A stretch of DNA of 60,679 nt from an uncultured Phycisphaerales bacterium (GTDB lineage Bacteria; Planctomycetota; Phycisphaerae; Tepidisphaerales; Tepidisphaeraceae), in assembly GCA_903871935.1 (NCBI GenBank), contig CAIQIQ010000002.1, positions 1 through 60,679 of the forward strand, given 5' to 3'. A model generated the notes under the pieces. It was not told the DNA's origin. It saw only the letters and a list, made by a program, of their open reading frames with translations, and searched no databases. Shown here one piece after another: positions 43,378 through 52,713 of the stretch (the first letter of the stretch is position 1; each line of letters begins with the position of its first letter). The translations under genes and the position numbers were made by a program.

Positions 43378-43724
43378 TTAGTGAATCACCTTGCGAAGGA
43401 CTGATATCAGAGGAGGCAAATCGATCTCCACTGTGTCCCACAGAATGTCCAGATCCACGTCATAGTACCCATGGATAATTCGGTGCCGCATGTTGACGAT
43501 CTGCTCCCATGGCAATTCGGGCAGTAATGCATGCCCTTCCTCCGAGACGTGATACGCGGCCTCTCCGATATCTCAGTGAGCCGCATTAGAGCCAGAGCCA
43601 GCACATCGTCGGCTTTCAGATCATCGCGTCGCTTGTTCTGAATGAGCTCACAGGCGCGTTGGGCCGACTCAAGCATGTGCACCATACGATCGCGATCCAA
43701 CAGGCGGCGCTTTTCAGGAGGCAT
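43378..43724 (-). pseudogene. HepT-like HEPN toxin, frameshifted
   Basis: The start (LLDRDRMVHMLESAQRACEL) and RDDLKADDVLALALMRLTEI match HepT ribonuclease toxins. The original frame then misreads from about 43572 (ISERPRIT...). Removing the shift gives GEAAYHVSEEGHALLPELPW and the conserved HEPN motif RHRIIH followed by GYYDVDLDILWDTV and a stop at 43378. One base is missing in the ...GAGATATCGGAG... stretch compared with the expected GAG ATN ATC GGA. The start overlaps the antitoxin gene by 11 nt. Confidence 0.75.
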
Positions 43725-44016
43725 ACTGCACCTGTGCTTCCGCCATCACCCGCGCGCGAAAGTGCCGCGATATATCATTCGGTGTGCGCAGATCGACCTT
43801 CCGTCCGATCAATCGGGAGAGCTCTAACTCGAGAGCTGACAGCCCCAGTAACCCGATGCGCTTCCCCTTTCGGAACTCAATCAACAGATCAACATCACTA
43901 TCGTCATTGAACTCATCGCCGAGAATGGAGCCAAACACCTGCAAGCGCGCAACATCATGACGCCGGCAGAATTCAGCGATGGCATTCGGATCGAGTTGCA
44001 CGCCGTGCAGTACCAT
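43714..44016 (-). CDS. MntA-like nucleotidyltransferase antitoxin
   Basis: A 100-residue minimal nucleotidyltransferase with the catalytic motif GSILGDEFNDDSDVDLLIEF (GS...SDxDL). In the HepT/MntA system this enzyme adds AMP to the HEPN toxin and silences it. The gene precedes the hepT frame by the usual order and overlaps its start. With the toxin frameshifted in this sequence it may be an orphan antitoxin. Confidence 0.85.
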   Translation of the reverse strand: MVLHGVQLDPNAIAEFCRRHDVARLQVFGSILGDEFNDDSDVDLLIEFRKGKRIGLLGLSALELELSRLIGRKVDLRTPNDISRHFRARVMAEAQVQYAS

Positions 44017-44107
44017 GCCACTATGGTAGCCCCCGTTCCAAAGTTTGAGAAGCCACTCGATTCCCTCGGCGCCTTGCTATGTCAAGCCGGCGGACGGCGT
44101 GAGGAGC

Positions 44108-44485
44108 TTAGTCCTGCATCGCCCGATGCCTTACAGTCTCGGTGATGTTATTGGCGTGGTCCAGCACCAGGACTGTCGCCTCATGCTCTTCCACCTCATC
44201 GCCGGAGTAGAGCGCAAACGCCATAAGGATCACCCGGTTACCGACCTTCGACAGCCTTGCCGCCGCGCCGTTGATCTCAATCCCCTTGCTACCCGCGAGC
44301 CCTGGAATGATGTAGGTCTCGAACCGGTTCCCATTCTCACAGTCCGCGATCAGCACAGCCTCATAGGGAAGCAACCCGCTCGCCTTGAGCAGGTCGGCAT
44401 CAATAGTAATGCTGCCGTGGTATTCCGGGTTCGTCCGTGTCACAACTGCATGGTGCAGCTTGGCTTTGAGCAATCTCGTTAACAT
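44108..44485 (-). CDS. panD: Aspartate 1-decarboxylase
   Basis: PanD makes beta-alanine for pantothenate from aspartate. The 125-residue zymogen has the self-cleavage site YHGSITID; the cleavage is between Gly24 and Ser25, and the new N-terminal pyruvoyl group comes from Ser25. The tail has YIIPGLAGSKGIEINGAAA and FALYSGDEVEEH. Length and cleavage position are as in the family. GGAGG upstream fixes the start; a frame extension of 19 codons was not used. Confidence 0.96.
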   Translation of the reverse strand: MLTRLLKAKLHHAVVTRTNPEYHGSITIDADLLKASGLLPYEAVLIADCENGNRFETYIIPGLAGSKGIEINGAAARLSKVGNRVILMAFALYSGDEVEEHEATVLVLDHANNITETVRHRAMQD

Positions 44486-44782
44486 CAGACCCTCCATTCT
44501 AACCCACCTGCCCAACGCGGTCACGACGACGCCAGATGGCATGCTTTACCCCTCCGATGGCGCTGTTTCTTCTGCCAAACCGGCAGCCGACCGCTACCTG
44601 CCCCCTGTCTTTGGCAGCATCTCCATGCAATCACCGAGATTGCGACTCACGTCGACAATATCGTAACTTCATATTATGGCGACACTTACGATGACGCTGG
44701 TCTCCGCCGTCCATCCCGGCACGCTCATTGCCTACCTTCTTTGCACGCACGATTGTCATGGTGCGCGAATGTCAGATGTGTC

Positions 44783-45199
44783 ATGCAGCTCGATAGCAGC
44801 CATAACCGCTTTACGGTGCTTCTGGCCGACGAGCCGGATGGCAGCCCTCTGACCGTTCGCAGGCTCCTGGAGCCTCAAGGCATCATAACTCTCGTTGCCC
44901 GCACCGGCCGAGAGGCCCTGGAAATGGTCCAGAGCCAGCAGGTGCACGTGGTGGTGCTGGATGTCCAGATGCCTCAGATTGGCGGCATGCAAGCCATCAA
45001 GCTGATGCGCGAGGTGGTAAAGAACCCCCCGCCGGCCATCCTGCTGGCAGACCGGTTGTCGAACAACCTGCTCCGTGAAGCGCTGACGATGGATGTCTTC
45101 AGCGTCATCCCGAAGCCCATCGACATGGACCGGCTGCTCGATGCCATCGCTCGGGTCCTGCGGCGCTATTACGAAAGCCGCTGGCCCGTGCCGAATTGA
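44783..45199 (+). CDS. Stand-alone response regulator receiver protein
   Basis: A 138-residue receiver domain without an output domain. Acidic residues lie at D16 and E17, the phosphorylated aspartate is in VVVLDVQMP (D60), and the conserved Lys is in VIPKPID. It probably signals by protein-protein contact or as part of a phosphorelay. It is upstream of groES by 106 nt on the same strand; a shared transcript is possible. The cysteine-rich histidine kinase at 38579 is one candidate partner. The ATG at 44783 begins the beta-strand pattern. Confidence 0.85.
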   Translation: MQLDSSHNRFTVLLADEPDGSPLTVRRLLEPQGIITLVARTGREALEMVQSQQVHVVVLDVQMPQIGGMQAIKLMREVVKNPPPAILLADRLSNNLLREALTMDVFSVIPKPIDMDRLLDAIARVLRRYYESRWPVPN

Positions 45200-45305
45200 C
45201 TGCTAAGGGAAGAAAGCCCGCGGCAGGCAGTTCCCGAAACGAAATACGATGGGGCATCAGAAGCCCCAAGACGTCAAGGTTATACACAAGTAAGGAGTCT
45301 CGAAC

Positions 45306-45596
45306 ATGGCTAAGCTGCGTCCTCTCGGTGACAAGATCCTGGTCAAGCGCCTCGAAGCAGAGACCAAGACCAAGAGCGGTATCGTCCTTCCCGATAGTGC
45401 CAAGGAAAAGCCCAAGCAGGGCACCATCATCGCCGTCGGCGAAGGTAAGCGCCTCGAAGATGGCACCCGCGCCCCGCTCAACGTCAAGAAGGGTGACAAA
45501 GTCCTCTTCACCAGCTACGCCGGCACCGAAGTCAAGATCGACGGCGAAGAACTGATGATCATGAGTGAGGATGACGTTCTGGCGATCGTGGAGTAG
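45306..45596 (+). CDS. groES: Co-chaperonin GroES
   Basis: A 96-residue heptameric cap of GroEL. It has [16 protein letters not shown], the mobile loop [19 protein letters not shown] and [23 protein letters not shown] upstream of the ATG. The inspected region 45200-45305 has no CIRCE inverted repeat (TTAGCACTC-N9-GAGTGCTAA); only the stem GGGGC..GCCCC at 45251-45267 was seen. groEL follows after 82 nt. Confidence 0.98.
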   Translation: MAKLRPLGDKILVKRLEAETKTKSGIVLPDSAKEKPKQGTIIAVGEGKRLEDGTRAPLNVKKGDKVLFTSYAGTEVKIDGEELMIMSEDDVLAIVE

Positions 45597-45600
45597 TTGA

Positions 45601-47358
<1,758 letters not shown>

Positions 47359-47401
47359 CCCCTCATCCGCACAAAGCCCGTCACACACAACAAACCTCCA
47401 A

Positions 47402-47429
47402 AAGCCCAGGGACAGCAGTCCCTGGGCTT
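47402..47429 (+). terminator. Stem-loop after groEL
   Basis: AAGCCCAGGGAC (47402-47413), loop AGCA, and GTCCCTGGGCTT (47418-47429) form a perfect 12-bp stem 44 nt after the groEL stop. The T-run after it is poor (ACTCTT), so it might protect the transcript or terminate weakly. Confidence 0.55.
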
Positions 47430-47468
47430 ACTCTTGCGCATTAGCGATCTCCCCGCAGATGAGGAAAA

Positions 47469-47495
47469 CCCACCCACTGCTGTGGGTGGGCTTTT
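47469..47495 (+). terminator. Intrinsic terminator
   Basis: CCCACCCAC (47469-47477), loop TGCT and GTGGGTGGG (47482-47490) followed by CTTTT. A good rho-independent terminator for the groESL transcript, also A-rich on the other side (AAAA before the stem). Confidence 0.75.
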
Positions 47496-47523
47496 GGCAA
47501 TCAAGCACTTCCGATTGCATAAT
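47494..47523 (+). promoter_or_regulatory. Candidate promoter, possibly leaderless
   Basis: TTGGCA (47494-47499) and CATAAT (47518-47523) are 18 bp apart, and the ATG of the next frame is at 47530, only 6 nt after the -10. Transcription would start at or next to the ATG, giving a leaderless message. Confidence 0.45.
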
Positions 47524-47529
47524 GGGAGC

Positions 47530-48048
47530 ATGTCGGCACTCGCTCCTTGGCGCGACTGGTATCACTGCGTAGTCACAACGTACGGCGCATGGCTCCGTGG
47601 TGATCCGCGCGGCTGGCGTTCACGCCATCACCGTGAGCATATTCAAGGCGACTACAGACGCCCTCCCTCTTCCGGCACCTACGTCGCAATCAAAGCGATA
47701 GCACTCCTGATGATGATGATCACGGTGTCTGCCTGCCGCGAAGATCATGCGATGCATCAGCAATCGAATCCCATGATCACGGTCGGACAAGACTATGCGT
47801 CCGCTCATCGCATAGCTGTTGCCTCCGGTTATCCAATCAGAGATGCAGCGATGCTTGAACGGGTGCCGACGCCTACGGGTTTCGTTGTCGATCTTCCGGA
47901 GGATCGTGGCCTCATCGTGGAATGCACACCAGATAGACATCGGGTCACATTCATGCAGATCGTGTCGCATTGGTCCGTCTCCAAATCCGCCCGCGTGTAT
48001 CAGGAGGTGCAGCGCTTCGAGTTGCCGCCGGCAAAACGCATCCCGTAG
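47530..48048 (+). CDS. Y1-transposase N-terminal remnant fused to a lipoprotein-like frame
   Basis: A 172-residue frame. The first 47 residues (WRDWYHCVVTTYGAWLRGDP then RGWRSRHHREHIQGDY) are the N-terminus of IS200/REP-type Y1 transposase-like proteins (TTYGTWLPGD-like) but stop before the HUH and Tyr catalytic motifs. From about residue 52 the frame continues into a hydrophobic segment and the lipobox MITVSAC, then a globular part (SAHRIAVASGYPIRDAAML...EVQRFELPPAKRIP) of no known family. The lipoprotein has no good start of its own, so the fusion looks like insertion and decay. Translation of the fusion or from an internal start is unknown. Confidence 0.6.
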   Translation: MSALAPWRDWYHCVVTTYGAWLRGDPRGWRSRHHREHIQGDYRRPPSSGTYVAIKAIALLMMMITVSACREDHAMHQQSNPMITVGQDYASAHRIAVASGYPIRDAAMLERVPTPTGFVVDLPEDRGLIVECTPDRHRVTFMQIVSHWSVSKSARVYQEVQRFELPPAKRIP

Positions 48049-48136
48049 CCTGCTCTGACCGCAACTGAAGTGCCGTCGCTCTTCGCTACTCTGCCGGTAT
48101 ACTGCCATTCTGCACTTACTTACTGCGAGGCACATA

Positions 48137-48469
48137 ATGATCCTAAAGCACACCAACACCAACCCCGTCACCGCCCTCCCCGGCATCACACGCCGCACAC
48201 TGGTTCACGGCCCAACGCTCATGCTCGTCGAATTCACCCTCGAAGCCGGCCGGGATCTTCCCATTCACACCCATCCTCACGAACAGGCCGGCTACATCGT
48301 CTCCGGCCGCCTCCGCCTCAACCTTGACGGCGCCTTCCACGAACTCGGCCCCGGCGACAGCTATCACGTGCTGTCCAATGTCCCCCACGGCGCTTTCATC
48401 CATGAGACCGCCATCGTCCTTGATGCATTCACGCCCCCGCGCCAAGACTACATCGACGCCGCGATTTAG
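48137..48469 (+). CDS. Cupin-domain protein
   Basis: A 110-residue single-domain cupin. The two motifs are G...HTHPHEQAGYIVSGRLRL, with metal-binding His and Glu, and the second motif GPGDSYHVLSNVPHGAF. A cytoplasmic dioxygenase-like or sensor fold; the ligand is unknown. No operon partner. Confidence 0.88.
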   Translation: MILKHTNTNPVTALPGITRRTLVHGPTLMLVEFTLEAGRDLPIHTHPHEQAGYIVSGRLRLNLDGAFHELGPGDSYHVLSNVPHGAFIHETAIVLDAFTPPRQDYIDAAI

Positions 48470-48624
48470 TGTTTGAGCCACACGGCAAGAAATGCTGCGG
48501 CCGGTAGAGCCGTCCTCATCCCGCGATCCGGCACTATCACGCCGCCCAAGAGTTCGCTCGCACTGCCGATCTGCCGCCCCATAGCATTCTCATAGAACCT
48601 ACAGCTTATCGAAGGGAGGACTCC

Positions 48625-49212
48625 ATGATAAGCGCTAATGAATTCCTGAAGACGGAAATGAACGTTCTGTCGCGGGGTTTTATACCGCCCGAAGAGGTCG
48701 AGGCCTTGGAACGGCAGCCCCTCGCGATGGCGCGTTCACATGTATCCTGGGGCGGCATAATCGCCGGCTCGTTGCTGGCGGTTTCGCTGCTCGTGTTCTC
48801 ATGCGCCCTTGCGTACGCCTGTGGCATCCCGGCATTTGCTGAGAACGGGACGTACGGGCTGGGCGCCGGCCTCTGGTCTATCTGCAGCGCGATCATCGCT
48901 TTTGGAGCTGGTGGCTGGCTTGCTGCGTGCCTGGCTTCCACCTTGGATAGCCGATTCGGCTTGCTGCACGGTGTGGTCGTGTGGGCCCTTACAATCCCGC
49001 TCTTGCTGACACTCACCGAACGCCTCTCGCTCCTTGCGGGCAACGGCGTGGTTGACTCCAACCTGCGCGAGATGGCCCTGATCGCCCCGCGCATCGGCGG
49101 AGCCTGGGGCGTTGTGCTCTCGCTGGCCGCGGGCCTGGTCGCCGCGATGATCGGCGGAAGCATGATCCACATTAGCAGTCAGCGGAAGGTAACAGCAATA
49201 CCGAGCGTTTAG
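48625..49212 (+). CDS. Four-helix membrane protein
   Basis: A 195-residue protein with about 36 residues of polar N-terminus, then four predicted membrane segments (residues about 41-65, 77-102, 112-133 and 155-180). GGGAGG precedes the ATG. The pattern resembles small uncharacterised planctomycete membrane proteins with a YrzE-like layout. No enzyme motif. The stop overlaps the convergent gene's stop (49209-49212). Confidence 0.7.
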   Translation: MISANEFLKTEMNVLSRGFIPPEEVEALERQPLAMARSHVSWGGIIAGSLLAVSLLVFSCALAYACGIPAFAENGTYGLGAGLWSICSAIIAFGAGGWLAACLASTLDSRFGLLHGVVVWALTIPLLLTLTERLSLLAGNGVVDSNLREMALIAPRIGGAWGVVLSLAAGLVAAMIGGSMIHISSQRKVTAIPSV

Positions 49213-51494
49213 CGATCTGAGATATCCTCGAAGGAACTGTCCGGGTCGCCACAAACACGGGGCTTGCTGGCGAAGGTGTCCTTGCCGATCGCCTTGCCCG
49301 TCTTCCTGGTGACGAACAGCTTCACTACCGCGCAGTTCGAATAGCGCTCCATCGGCACGCGCAGGAACGTGCCGTCGAACTTGAAGGCGACCTCGCGGTA
49401 CTGTTTGTCTCCGGGCAGCATCAGGCCGACGCGAGTCACATCGTAGCCACGGGCCACGCGGAAATGCGCGGTTGGCCGCCTCGCCCAGGTGACCTGGTCG
49501 CCAGCGTCGATGGCCAGGTTGACGATGCTCGCCACATAGCCATCCGCGACGGTGTACAACTTGCCGCGGCTGCCCTCGGGCGGGCGAATCGGGTCGGGCT
49601 CGAAACAGAACACCCGCCGCGAGAACTGGGCATAGAGCGGCAGGTACCTCTGGTACAGGGCGATGTTCTCCTCGCTCGGCTCAGCCTCGCGCGGGTAGCA
49701 GCCGTGCCACACGGCTCGCCGCAGGTTCTCATCCAGCGAGACCTCATTGGTCGTCCACATGAAGAACATCGGGTTGGCAATCGACGCCCAGAAGAACTTC
49801 TCCTCGTAATTGTCGCCGTTGCCTTCGAGCAGTTGCCCGTCGCAATATCGCATCGAACGAACCGACATCGGCTTGTTGGCGAAGCTTGTAAGATTCTTCG
49901 CCCGCATGATGTTCTCCTTGATGAGCTTCTCGATGTCATCGTAGGAACGATTCATGCTGTAACACGGCTTGCCGTTGACGACGGTGACGCCATCATCGTG
50001 GCCGAAGTCGATGTCAAAGTGACGGAAGCAGTCCAGGAAGAAACCTCTAAGCGTCGGGTAAGTATCGAAGATCTTCCGTGCAGACTCGTATGCAAACTGG
50101 CCAAACGACCAGCGCGGATCGGCATTCATGTTGTGCGACATGTACCAGCCCGACGGCAGCGGCTTGCCATCTTCATCCTTGCTGATGCTGTCGGGCCACG
50201 CCGCTTCGACGCGCGGTCGATAGCCATCCGTGTAATTGAAGTACCAATGACAGGCGATGCCGGCGTTGGCGAGAATCTCCAGCTTGCGCTTGATGTCCTC
50301 ACGGGTGTGAAACACCTGCTGCAGCGGCAGATTCAATCGGTCGGCGACTTCCTGCTCGCTATGCGTGGCGAAGTATCCCTCGATCTGCTGCGGCAGGCGG
50401 TCCACCTCGGCCGGATCGACGCTCTTGCCCGCCTTGGCCGCCTGCTCATTCCGTTGCTTCATAAGCTGGTGCCGCATCGTCTCTTTCGCGTGGATAGTAA
50501 ACCAGCGGTCCTTGCCATCCTGGAAATAGTCGCAGTAATCCTGGAAGTGCCCGTGCACCTCCAGCGTCTTGACGCCCATGCGGACCCACTTCTCCACCTG
50601 GTCAGCATCATGCACACCGCCGCAGCGGAACACTCCCTCGCGCTCATAAATGGCTTCATTCCACGGATCGAAGAACTCCTGCCAGCGCTTATAGACTTTG
50701 CCCAGGCCCGGCCGCCAGTCGCCCTCGTGGAAGAACACCATCACCTTGGTGCTCATCGGCCGATCACCCACCAGGCCGATGTAATAGTTGACCGTCTCCA
50801 GCACGGGGACATCGCGAATGTCCTTGTGCATCGACCCCCAGTTGAAGCACTTCTCGGCGTTGTTGAAGACGAACTTGGCGGCCGGCACGTTGGCATCGAT
50901 CGGCTCAACCACGCTAAAGCCCACACCCAGTCCGCGGTGGTAATGACTGCACATCGGCAGGATGACTTCCTGCTCGCTGAAGTATGGGATCTGCGTGTAC
51001 ATGTGCTCAAACGGCGTCATGCCATCAAACGTCCGTTCGCCCACCAGACACGGCGCCCAGATGTCCCATCCGGCGATCAATGGCAAGATGAAGTACACGC
51101 GCAACGAACGGTCGGCCACCTTCTTGCTTCTCTTCGTCGCCGCCACCTCCCAATGCAGGCAGTCATCATCGATCTTCAGCGTGAGCATCAGCCGAAACGG
51201 AGCATCCTTGAACTGCTTTTCAAAGACGATCGTCTGACCGCGCTTCTTCGCGTTTGCCAACTTGAACGGCGTATCGAGATCGCTGTACCAGGCGCGATCG
51301 TGCTCGTCGAACACGCGGATGCCACCCAAATAACCGGGAATGCCACCGCGGACCTGCTTGAACAGGTCGATGCTGGTGTTCTTCCAGGTGAGAGAACGAA
51401 TCCAGCCGGTGGACTTCTGAACGCCGACCTGAACATCCCCATTCTCCAGGATCCACAGATCCGACTTCTTCGCAGGTGCAACCGTCATGGCCAT
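49209..51494 (-). CDS. Large glycoside-hydrolase-like protein
   Basis: A 761-residue protein with no obvious signal peptide. The N-terminal 240 residues form a beta-sandwich-like region (SDLWILENGDVQVGVQKSTG and SLRVYFILPLIAGWDIWAP). The centre is TIM-barrel-like (KWVRMGVKTLEVHGHFQDYC, ACHWYFNYTDGYRP and FFLDCFRHFDIDFGHDDG, with clustered Asp/Glu), and the C-terminus is beta-rich. Overall it is similar in plan to GH36/GH31-like enzymes, but no family can be fixed. GGAG precedes the ATG. A 678-codon open frame on the opposite strand is only its shadow. Confidence 0.7.
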   Translation of the reverse strand: MAMTVAPAKKSDLWILENGDVQVGVQKSTGWIRSLTWKNTSIDLFKQVRGGIPGYLGGIRVFDEHDRAWYSDLDTPFKLANAKKRGQTIVFEKQFKDAPFRLMLTLKIDDDCLHWEVAATKRSKKVADRSLRVYFILPLIAGWDIWAPCLVGERTFDGMTPFEHMYTQIPYFSEQEVILPMCSHYHRGLGVGFSVVEPIDANVPAAKFVFNNAEKCFNWGSMHKDIRDVPVLETVNYYIGLVGDRPMSTKVMVFFHEGDWRPGLGKVYKRWQEFFDPWNEAIYEREGVFRCGGVHDADQVEKWVRMGVKTLEVHGHFQDYCDYFQDGKDRWFTIHAKETMRHQLMKQRNEQAAKAGKSVDPAEVDRLPQQIEGYFATHSEQEVADRLNLPLQQVFHTREDIKRKLEILANAGIACHWYFNYTDGYRPRVEAAWPDSISKDEDGKPLPSGWYMSHNMNADPRWSFGQFAYESARKIFDTYPTLRGFFLDCFRHFDIDFGHDDGVTVVNGKPCYSMNRSYDDIEKLIKENIMRAKNLTSFANKPMSVRSMRYCDGQLLEGNGDNYEEKFFWASIANPMFFMWTTNEVSLDENLRRAVWHGCYPREAEPSEENIALYQRYLPLYAQFSRRVFCFEPDPIRPPEGSRGKLYTVADGYVASIVNLAIDAGDQVTWARRPTAHFRVARGYDVTRVGLMLPGDKQYREVAFKFDGTFLRVPMERYSNCAVVKLFVTRKTGKAIGKDTFASKPRVCGDPDSSFEDISDR

Positions 51495-51838
51495 ATGTGA
51501 CTCTCCTTTACCCGGGGCAATCGATTCGGCGTATTACGGGCAGATGGCCGACACCTGTCAACACCGGCACCCGTATGGCCGCTTCGCTGGTAGTGGCGAC
51601 GATCTTGTCGCCACGTCTCTCGCCTCCATCCTTCATTGCACGTAATCGGCCCTAAGAAAAGGTTCAGACAGAGCCGTTCCGCCCCTTGGATGCACCGCGC
51701 CGGCCGGTGCGTGCGCTCCCTTTTGGGGGCGGCGCACCCAGAGAGTACAATGCAACACGCACATGTCATGACCGGCCTGCAAGGAGTTTCCGGCAGTTGC
51801 TATCGACAGAAATCACGAATACTCAGAAGAGCAAAGCA

Positions 51839-52651
51839 ATGAAGATATACATCATGACCGATCTTGAAGGAGTAAGCGGAGTTGTTGATTTTGAATGGAG
51901 GAAGGATGAATCACCTCCAAATATGCTCAAGCGCCAGAGGTATTCCAGGCTTCTTACGGGTGAAGTGAACGCGGCGGTTGACGGATGTTTCGCGGCCGGC
52001 GCAACCGAGGTTCTCGTGGACGATGCGCACGGCGGTGCGTATACGATTGATTTCGAGAACGTGGATAAGCGGTGTTCGGTTCTGCATGGCAAATTCAGGC
52101 CCGGCATGATGTCGTGCCTGGATTCCTCGTTTGACGCCATGCTCATGATCGGGGCGCATGCGATGGCAAGAACTCCAGGTGGTGTGCTTTATCACACCAT
52201 GAGCCTCGATACGAGGGAAATCAGGCTCAACGGCATACCACACGGCGAGTTTGGGATCTTCGCATTCAAGGCGGGCGCTTACAATGTTCCCACGATAATG
52301 ATCTCCGGCGATGAAGCGGCATGCAGGGAGGGCAAGAGGTTCATCAAGGGACTTGTTGCCGTGGCCGTAAAGAAGGGCCTGTCACGCTACAGTGCAGTTT
52401 CGATCGCGCCCGAAAGGGCGAGAGAGATGATACGAGAAGGCGTCATAGAAGCGATCGGAAAACTAAAACACATAAAACCCTACAAGCTCAAAGCGCCCTT
52501 CACATATCAGGAAGATGGTTATCCCGATGGCGATAAGAAGATCGAATCGAGCCATCCGGACGACCTTCCCAAGGTCTGGACCACTGGACCCATGATAAAA
52601 GCCAGGACTGCCAAAGAGCTGATAAAGAAGGTCTGGGGACAAAAAGTATGA
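51839..52651 (+). CDS. M55-family D-aminopeptidase (DppA-like)
   Basis: A 270-residue zinc D-aminopeptidase. It has the DLEGVSGVV start, the metal-binding DDAHGGAYTI, LMIGAHAMARTPGGVLYHTM and HGEFGIFAFKAGAYNVPTIM with GDEAACREG. DppA releases D-amino acids from peptides such as D-Ala-D-Ala. Arginine is often AGG/AGA and isoleucine ATA, unlike most neighbours, so recent transfer is possible. The start at 51839 (MKIYIMTDLEG) matches the family; an open frame extends upstream. Confidence 0.88.
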   Translation: MKIYIMTDLEGVSGVVDFEWRKDESPPNMLKRQRYSRLLTGEVNAAVDGCFAAGATEVLVDDAHGGAYTIDFENVDKRCSVLHGKFRPGMMSCLDSSFDAMLMIGAHAMARTPGGVLYHTMSLDTREIRLNGIPHGEFGIFAFKAGAYNVPTIMISGDEAACREGKRFIKGLVAVAVKKGLSRYSAVSIAPERAREMIREGVIEAIGKLKHIKPYKLKAPFTYQEDGYPDGDKKIESSHPDDLPKVWTTGPMIKARTAKELIKKVWGQKV

Positions 52652-52713
52652 AGGCCCGGCTCCCCTCACCCGTAGATCGGTGCCAAACTCCGCGAAACCA
52701 GATTATCTAGCCC

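Noticed and set aside
49464..51500. A 678-codon open frame on the plus strand
   Set aside because: It lies fully antisense to the glycosidase-like gene at 49209-51494, which has a ribosome binding site and protein-like sequence. The antisense frame has no domain and an odd His/Arg/Leu-rich composition.
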